From Macromonas bipunctata (GTDB lineage: Bacteria > Pseudomonadota > Gammaproteobacteria > Burkholderiales > Burkholderiaceae_C): a stretch of DNA of 35,159 nucleotides. The position numbers and the translations under genes are program-made. Positions 24,536 through 35,159 of the stretch are shown here, one piece after another (position 1 is the stretch's first letter; every line of letters begins with the position of its first letter). The stretch covers positions 1 to 35,159 of the forward strand of contig NZ_NWBQ01000081.1 in the NCBI RefSeq assembly GCF_002837135.1, given 5' to 3'. The notes beneath the pieces are model-generated. The model was not told the origin of the DNA, searched no databases, and saw nothing but the letters and a program-made list of their open reading frames with translations.

Positions 24536-25227
24536 ATGCCAATGATGTTGTTGAAGTGGATGCGCCTGGGCGCGCTGGCGCTGCTGTTGCCCGGTGGGGC
24601 CGGGCTGGCCAGCGCCGACGAGGCCATGGCCTTGCAACCGCTGGCCCCCGTGCTGCCCGGTGCGCTGCCCGGTGCGTTTGTGGAGGTGCCCGCCACCGCC
24701 CGGACGCTGCAGCAGTTGCGCGCCGGGGGCTATGTGCTGTACCTGCGCCACGGCGCCACCGACAACACCCGGCCCGACCGCGCCCCGGCGGTGGACCTGG
24801 ACGATTGCGGCACGCAGCGCCCGCTCAACGCCCAGGGCTGGGCGCAGCAGCAGGCGGTGGGGCAGGCGTTGCGCCGCGCGGGCGTGCCGGTGACGGAGTT
24901 GCGCATCAGCCCCCTGTGCCGCACCCGCGACAGCGCGCGCGCCGCGTTCCCCGATCTCAAGCCGGTGGTGGATCCGCTGCTGATCTACGCCGCCAACCTG
25001 ACCGAGACCGAGAAGGCGCCGGTGGTGGCCAACACCCGGCGCTGGCTGTCGGCCAGCGTGCCGCCGGGGCAGAACCGCGTGCTGCTGGCGCACGCCTCCA
25101 ACCTGATGGAGGTGATGGGCTACTTCCCGAAGGAGTCGATGCTGGTGGTGCTGCGCCCCAAGGGCGAGCAGCACGGCTTTGAGTACGTGGCCAGCATCCC
25201 GCACGGCGCCTGGGCCCGCTTGCTGCC

Positions 25228-25231
<4 letters not shown>
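24536..25231 (+). CDS. Exported histidine phosphatase superfamily protein
   Basis: A 231-residue protein of the phosphoglycerate-mutase/SixA fold. The catalytic L-R-H-G motif (Y-L-R-H-G-A-T-D) occurs at about residues 69-75, and a second histidine lies in L-L-A-H-A-S-N-L. The N-terminus is a signal peptide (hydrophobic about 11-25, A-S-A-D cleavage region), so it should act in the periplasm. AAAGGAAA (24518-24525) precedes the ATG by 10 bases. Its TGA overlaps the ATG of the large hybrid kinase (ATGA, 25228-25231), so the two are cotranslated. The substrate is unknown. Confidence 0.9.
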
Positions 25232-29877
<4,646 letters not shown>

Positions 29878-29919
29878 TGCCCCGGACGGGCCGGGGGAGC
29901 TGGCGCCGGTTTACCCAGC

Positions 29920-29951
29920 TTACGCGGAAAGCCTCGCCGTTCACAGCGGGG
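29920..29951 (+). repeat. Left end of the TnpB element with target TTAC
   Basis: TTAC (29920-29923) is the probable cleavage/target tetranucleotide and TnpB target-adjacent motif. AAAG follows at 29928-29931, then an imperfect hairpin CCTCGC (29932-29937) with GCGGGG (29946-29951), including one G-T pair and an 8-base loop. This parallels the subterminal hairpin recognised by TnpA in IS608-like elements. Confidence 0.65.
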
Positions 29952-31306
29952 ATGGACAGCGCGGACGGCGTAGCCGTCCTATTGGCTCAAATTATCGGTT
30001 ACCAACATAGAATGAATCTCGTGCAACGCCTCCAATCTTTCCGGTACGAACTGCGCCCGAACGGCCAGCAAGCGTGCCAGATGCGCTGCTTTGCGGGCGC
30101 GTGCCGTTTTGTGTTCAACAAGGCACTGGCGTTGCAGCAGGAACGGCACGCAGCCGGTGAAAAGCGATTCACTTATGCCCAACTGTGCCAAACCCTGACG
30201 GCTTGGAAAAAACAGCCTGAGCTGCTGTGGCTCAACGATGCTCCCAGCCAGCCGTTGCAACAAGCCCTGAAGAATCTGGAACGCGCCTACACCAACTTCT
30301 TCGAGAAACGCGCAGCCTTCCCACGTTTCAAGAAAAAAGGCCAGTCCGAGAGCATTCGCTATCCGCAAGGTGTTCGGCTCGATCAGACCAATGGCCGCAT
30401 CTTTCTGCCCAAGTTGGGCTGGGTGCGGCTACGCCTGTCGCGCCCGGTGCTGGGCACCATCAAGAACGTGACTGTTCGCCTACGTGCGGGCAAGTGGTTT
30501 GTCAGCATCCAGACTGAACGCGAAGTGGCAGCGCCTGTACCGCAAGCCACCAACGCCATCGGCATCGACATGGGCATTGCGCGCTTTGCCACCTTCAGCG
30601 ATGGCGATTTTCTTGCGCCGCTGAACAGTTTCAAGCGCCACCAAGTGCGGCTGGCCCGCTACCAGCGGCGGATGAGCCGCAAGGTCAAATTCAGCAACAA
30701 CTGGAAAAAGGAAAAAGCCAAAGTCCAGCAGCTTCATACCCGCATTGCCAACTGTCGCCAAGACTTCCTGCACAAGGCCACCGCAGCGATCAGCCAAAAC
30801 CACGCGCTCGTCTGCATCGAGGATTTGCAGGTTGGCAACATGTCCAAGTCGGCACAAGGCAGCAAAGACAAGCCCGGCAAAAACGTGAAGGCCAAGTCCG
30901 GCCTGAACCGCTCGATCATGGATCAAGGCTGGTACGAATTCCGCCGCCAGTTGACGTACAAGCTGGAGTGGTCGGGCGGTATGCTGGTGGCGGTGCCACC
31001 GCACCACACCAGCCAAACCTGCCCGCACTGCGGGCACATTTCGCCGGACAACCGGCGCACGCAAGCACAGTTTCTGTGTGTGCAATGCGGCTACCAAAAC
31101 CACGCCGATGTGGTGGGAGCCATGAACATTTTAGAGCGCGGACTGCGCTTGTTAGCCTGTGGAGAGGACGTTAGCCGCGCCAAGGTCGCAAGACCGAAAC
31201 GCGCAGCCTCTGCGAAGCAGGAACCCGCCGAGGCGACCCGTGCCCAGCATGATGCAGGCACGGGCGCGGTAGGAATCCCCGTCCTTTGGGACGGGGAGGA
31301 TGTCAC
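29924..31306 (+). mobile_element. TnpB-only IS200/IS605-family element (IS1341 type)
   Basis: The element carries one gene (tnpB) and no tnpA. Its ends match the IS608 pattern: left flank TTAC (29920-29923), AAAG guide (29928-29931) and a left hairpin; at the right a GAAT guide (31273-31276), hairpin and terminal TCAC (31303-31306). Joining base 29923 to 31307 restores an uninterrupted 3' end of the LivJ-like gene ending CAG TAA, which independently supports these exact borders. As usual for this family there is no target duplication. Mobility would need a TnpA supplied elsewhere in the genome. Confidence 0.8.
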
Positions 31307-31322
31307 TGTTCCGCCGTCTTGA
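30012..31322 (+). CDS. tnpB: RNA-guided nuclease TnpB (IS200/IS605 OrfB)
   Basis: A 436-residue TnpB: an N-terminal helix-turn-helix/WED part, then a RuvC nuclease with the triad Asp186 (G-I-D-M-G), Glu270 (C-I-E-D-L) and Asp366 (N-H-A-D-V-V-G-A-M-N), spacings close to those of the characterised ISDra2 enzyme. A zinc ribbon lies between the last two motifs (Cys337, Cys340, Cys356, Cys359). All catalytic residues are present, so it may be active. The frame stays open through the right end of the element and stops at 31320-31322 in host DNA, adding five foreign codons and overlapping the convergent LivJ-like gene by 20 bases. No tnpA is present. Confidence 0.94.
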   Translation: MNLVQRLQSFRYELRPNGQQACQMRCFAGACRFVFNKALALQQERHAAGEKRFTYAQLCQTLTAWKKQPELLWLNDAPSQPLQQALKNLERAYTNFFEKRAAFPRFKKKGQSESIRYPQGVRLDQTNGRIFLPKLGWVRLRLSRPVLGTIKNVTVRLRAGKWFVSIQTEREVAAPVPQATNAIGIDMGIARFATFSDGDFLAPLNSFKRHQVRLARYQRRMSRKVKFSNNWKKEKAKVQQLHTRIANCRQDFLHKATAAISQNHALVCIEDLQVGNMSKSAQGSKDKPGKNVKAKSGLNRSIMDQGWYEFRRQLTYKLEWSGGMLVAVPPHHTSQTCPHCGHISPDNRRTQAQFLCVQCGYQNHADVVGAMNILERGLRLLACGEDVSRAKVARPKRAASAKQEPAEATRAQHDAGTGAVGIPVLWDGEDVTVPPS

Positions 31323-31326
31323 CGTA
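31170..31326 (+). ncRNA. Predicted omega/reRNA scaffold plus guide of TnpB
   Basis: In TnpB elements the guide RNA is made from the 3' end of tnpB and the right end, with about 16-20 bases of flanking DNA as guide. Here this gives scaffold up to 31306 and a guide beginning at 31307 (TGTTCCGCCGTCTTGACG), which lies in the 3' end of the LivJ-like gene. The 5' limit is a guess; no promoter is seen. Confidence 0.45.
31273..31306 (+). repeat. Right end of the TnpB element
   Basis: GAAT (31273-31276) is followed by a perfect 8-bp hairpin, CCCCGTCC (31277-31284) with GGACGGGG (31289-31296) around a TTTG loop, then AGGATG and the terminal TCAC (31303-31306). IS608-like right ends have the same order: GAAT, hairpin, then TCAA. 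Confidence 0.75.
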
Positions 31327-32424
31327 GCGGCCGTCGCGGATTTCGGTGAAGAACACCTTGCGCGGCGTGTCGCCGTTAGCGTCGAACGTGATGGTCTGCT
31401 GCAGGCCCTGGAACGGGCCGCTGCGCAGCGCGGCTTGCTTGACGGTCTCGTTGCCCTTGCGGTTCTTCAGGGCGGTCAGCACCACGGTGGCGGCGTCGTA
31501 GGCCGAGACCGAGCTGTAGCCGGGCTTGCGCTGGAAGCGTTTGTAGTACGCGTCGCTGAAGTCCTTGAAGCGCGCCGAGTCGTCGTCGCGGTCGTAGTTC
31601 TGCACGATCAGCAGGCCCTGCACCACGTCGCCGCCCAGTTCAATCAGTTGTTCGGTGGCGGCCCACTCGGCGGCGCCGATGGGCAGCTGCGGCGCTTGCT
31701 TGCGCGCCTGTTGCGCCAGCCGCGCCACGTCCAGCGCGCCCGAGATGAAGAACAGCCCGTCGGGCTTGTTGGCCAGCATCTTCTGCATCACGCTGGCAAA
31801 GTCGGCGTTCTCGCTCGATTCGTACGGTACCTCGGCGGCGAGCTGCTGGCCCTGGGCCTGCACGGCGGCGCGGAATTCATCCAGCCAGGACTTGGTGAAG
31901 TTGAGGTTGCGCGTGTCGTAGGCCACCGCAATGTGGGTCTGGCCGCGCGCGGCCATGACGCGGGCGTAGTCGCGCGCGTTGTCGCGCGTGGTGCGGTTGA
32001 TGCGGAACAGGTTGTCGTCCTTGCCGTAGAAGTCCATCGAGGTGATGGTGGGGCTGACCTGGAAGATGCCCGCCGCGCCGGTGATGGGCACGATGACCTG
32101 TGCCATGCCGCTGGTGAAGGGGCCGATCACGCCTTCGACCTTGGCCGCCACCAGCTCGTTGCTGGACTGCGCTGCCACGGTCTTGCTCTGCGCGTCGTCC
32201 TTGGCAATGAGCTCGACGCGGCGGCCATCGACGCCACCGTTGCGGTTGAACTGCTCCACCGCCAGGATCACGCCGTTGAGCCCGGCCTGGCCGTTGTCGG
32301 AGTTGCGGTCGGTCAGCCCGCCAATGAAGCCGATCTGCAGCGGCGGCTGGGGGCCGCAGCCGGCCAGGGCGGCGGCCAGCAGCGTGGTGGCAACGGAGGT
32401 GGCAAGGGTGGGGAATCGGGCCAT
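31303..32424 (-). CDS. LivJ-like branched-chain amino acid-type binding lipoprotein
   Basis: A 373-residue periplasmic binding protein of the type I (LIVBP) fold. A lipoprotein signal ends in lipobox L-A-G-C (Cys23). The start of the mature part (I-G-F-I-G-G-L-T-D), the G-x-N-G and V-E-Q-F-N-R-N-G-G-V-D-G-R segments, and G-P-F-T-S-G-M-A are family hallmarks. No liv permease or ATPase genes flank it; a hybrid histidine kinase starts divergently 120 bases away, so it may feed that sensor instead of a transporter. Its stop codon TGA (31305-31303) lies inside the right end of the TnpB element; without the insertion the same reading frame would end at a TAA at the same codon. Confidence 0.92.
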   Translation of the reverse strand: MARFPTLATSVATTLLAAALAGCGPQPPLQIGFIGGLTDRNSDNGQAGLNGVILAVEQFNRNGGVDGRRVELIAKDDAQSKTVAAQSSNELVAAKVEGVIGPFTSGMAQVIVPITGAAGIFQVSPTITSMDFYGKDDNLFRINRTTRDNARDYARVMAARGQTHIAVAYDTRNLNFTKSWLDEFRAAVQAQGQQLAAEVPYESSENADFASVMQKMLANKPDGLFFISGALDVARLAQQARKQAPQLPIGAAEWAATEQLIELGGDVVQGLLIVQNYDRDDDSARFKDFSDAYYKRFQRKPGYSSVSAYDAATVVLTALKNRKGNETVKQAALRSGPFQGLQQTITFDANGDTPRKVFFTEIRDGRYVKTAEQ

Positions 32425-32544
32425 GGGCGGGGGTGCTCCGGTGTGTGTGGGGGGGCGGATGTGTTCCAGATAATAATGGGCTTTTGGCCCCGTCCTGTTG
32501 CGTCTTCCCCATGTTCCATTGCCTGCCCGCGCGGGGCGCCTGCC

Positions 32545-35159
<2,615 letters not shown>

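Noticed and set aside
29878-29923. Possible truncation of the LivJ-like protein by the TnpB element
   Set aside because: Removing the element gives a TAA at the same codon, so no residues are lost.

Overview
The window is high-G+C bacterial DNA with the gene content and order of a betaproteobacterium, most likely Burkholderiales/Comamonadaceae. This is inferred from the divergent mreBCD-mrdA and gatCAB operons, codon use and the many hybrid histidine kinases; no rRNA or tRNA gene is present to confirm it.

Layout. 1-168: tail of an unidentified gene and a clean terminator. 168-4692 (minus): cell-shape operon mreB-mreC-mreD-mrdA. 4922-8289 (plus): gatC-gatA-gatB for the tRNA-dependent amidotransferase. 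From about 7675 to 9690 the base composition drops sharply: the last third of gatB, its terminator and a secreted trypsin-like protease are AT-rich, so gatB looks like a chimera whose 3' end came in with a cargo gene. 9677-11015 (minus): pyrE and a DUF4124 protein; 11025-11822: exodeoxyribonuclease III.

11916-17730 is a c-di-GMP/phosphorelay block: a membrane diguanylate cyclase with a one-base frameshift in a G7 tract, convergent with a minus-strand operon of a PhnD-like binding lipoprotein, a hybrid histidine kinase and an HD-GYP response regulator. 17808-22786 (plus) holds a lipocalin, a secreted CaMKII-association-domain protein, a single-chain MmeI-type restriction-modification enzyme and a SAM methyltransferase. 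22802-35159 is again signalling: an orphan REC-REC-kinase, a secreted histidine phosphatase translationally coupled to a 1549-residue hybrid kinase with HPt, a TnpB-only IS200/IS605-type element, a LivJ-like binding lipoprotein, and a divergent hybrid kinase cut by the window end.

The most notable structures are the gatB chimera with its protease cargo, and the TnpB element. The latter sits exactly at the livJ-like stop codon: it replaces a TAA stop by a TGA stop supplied by its right end, leaves the protein unchanged, and its predicted guide matches the empty allele.
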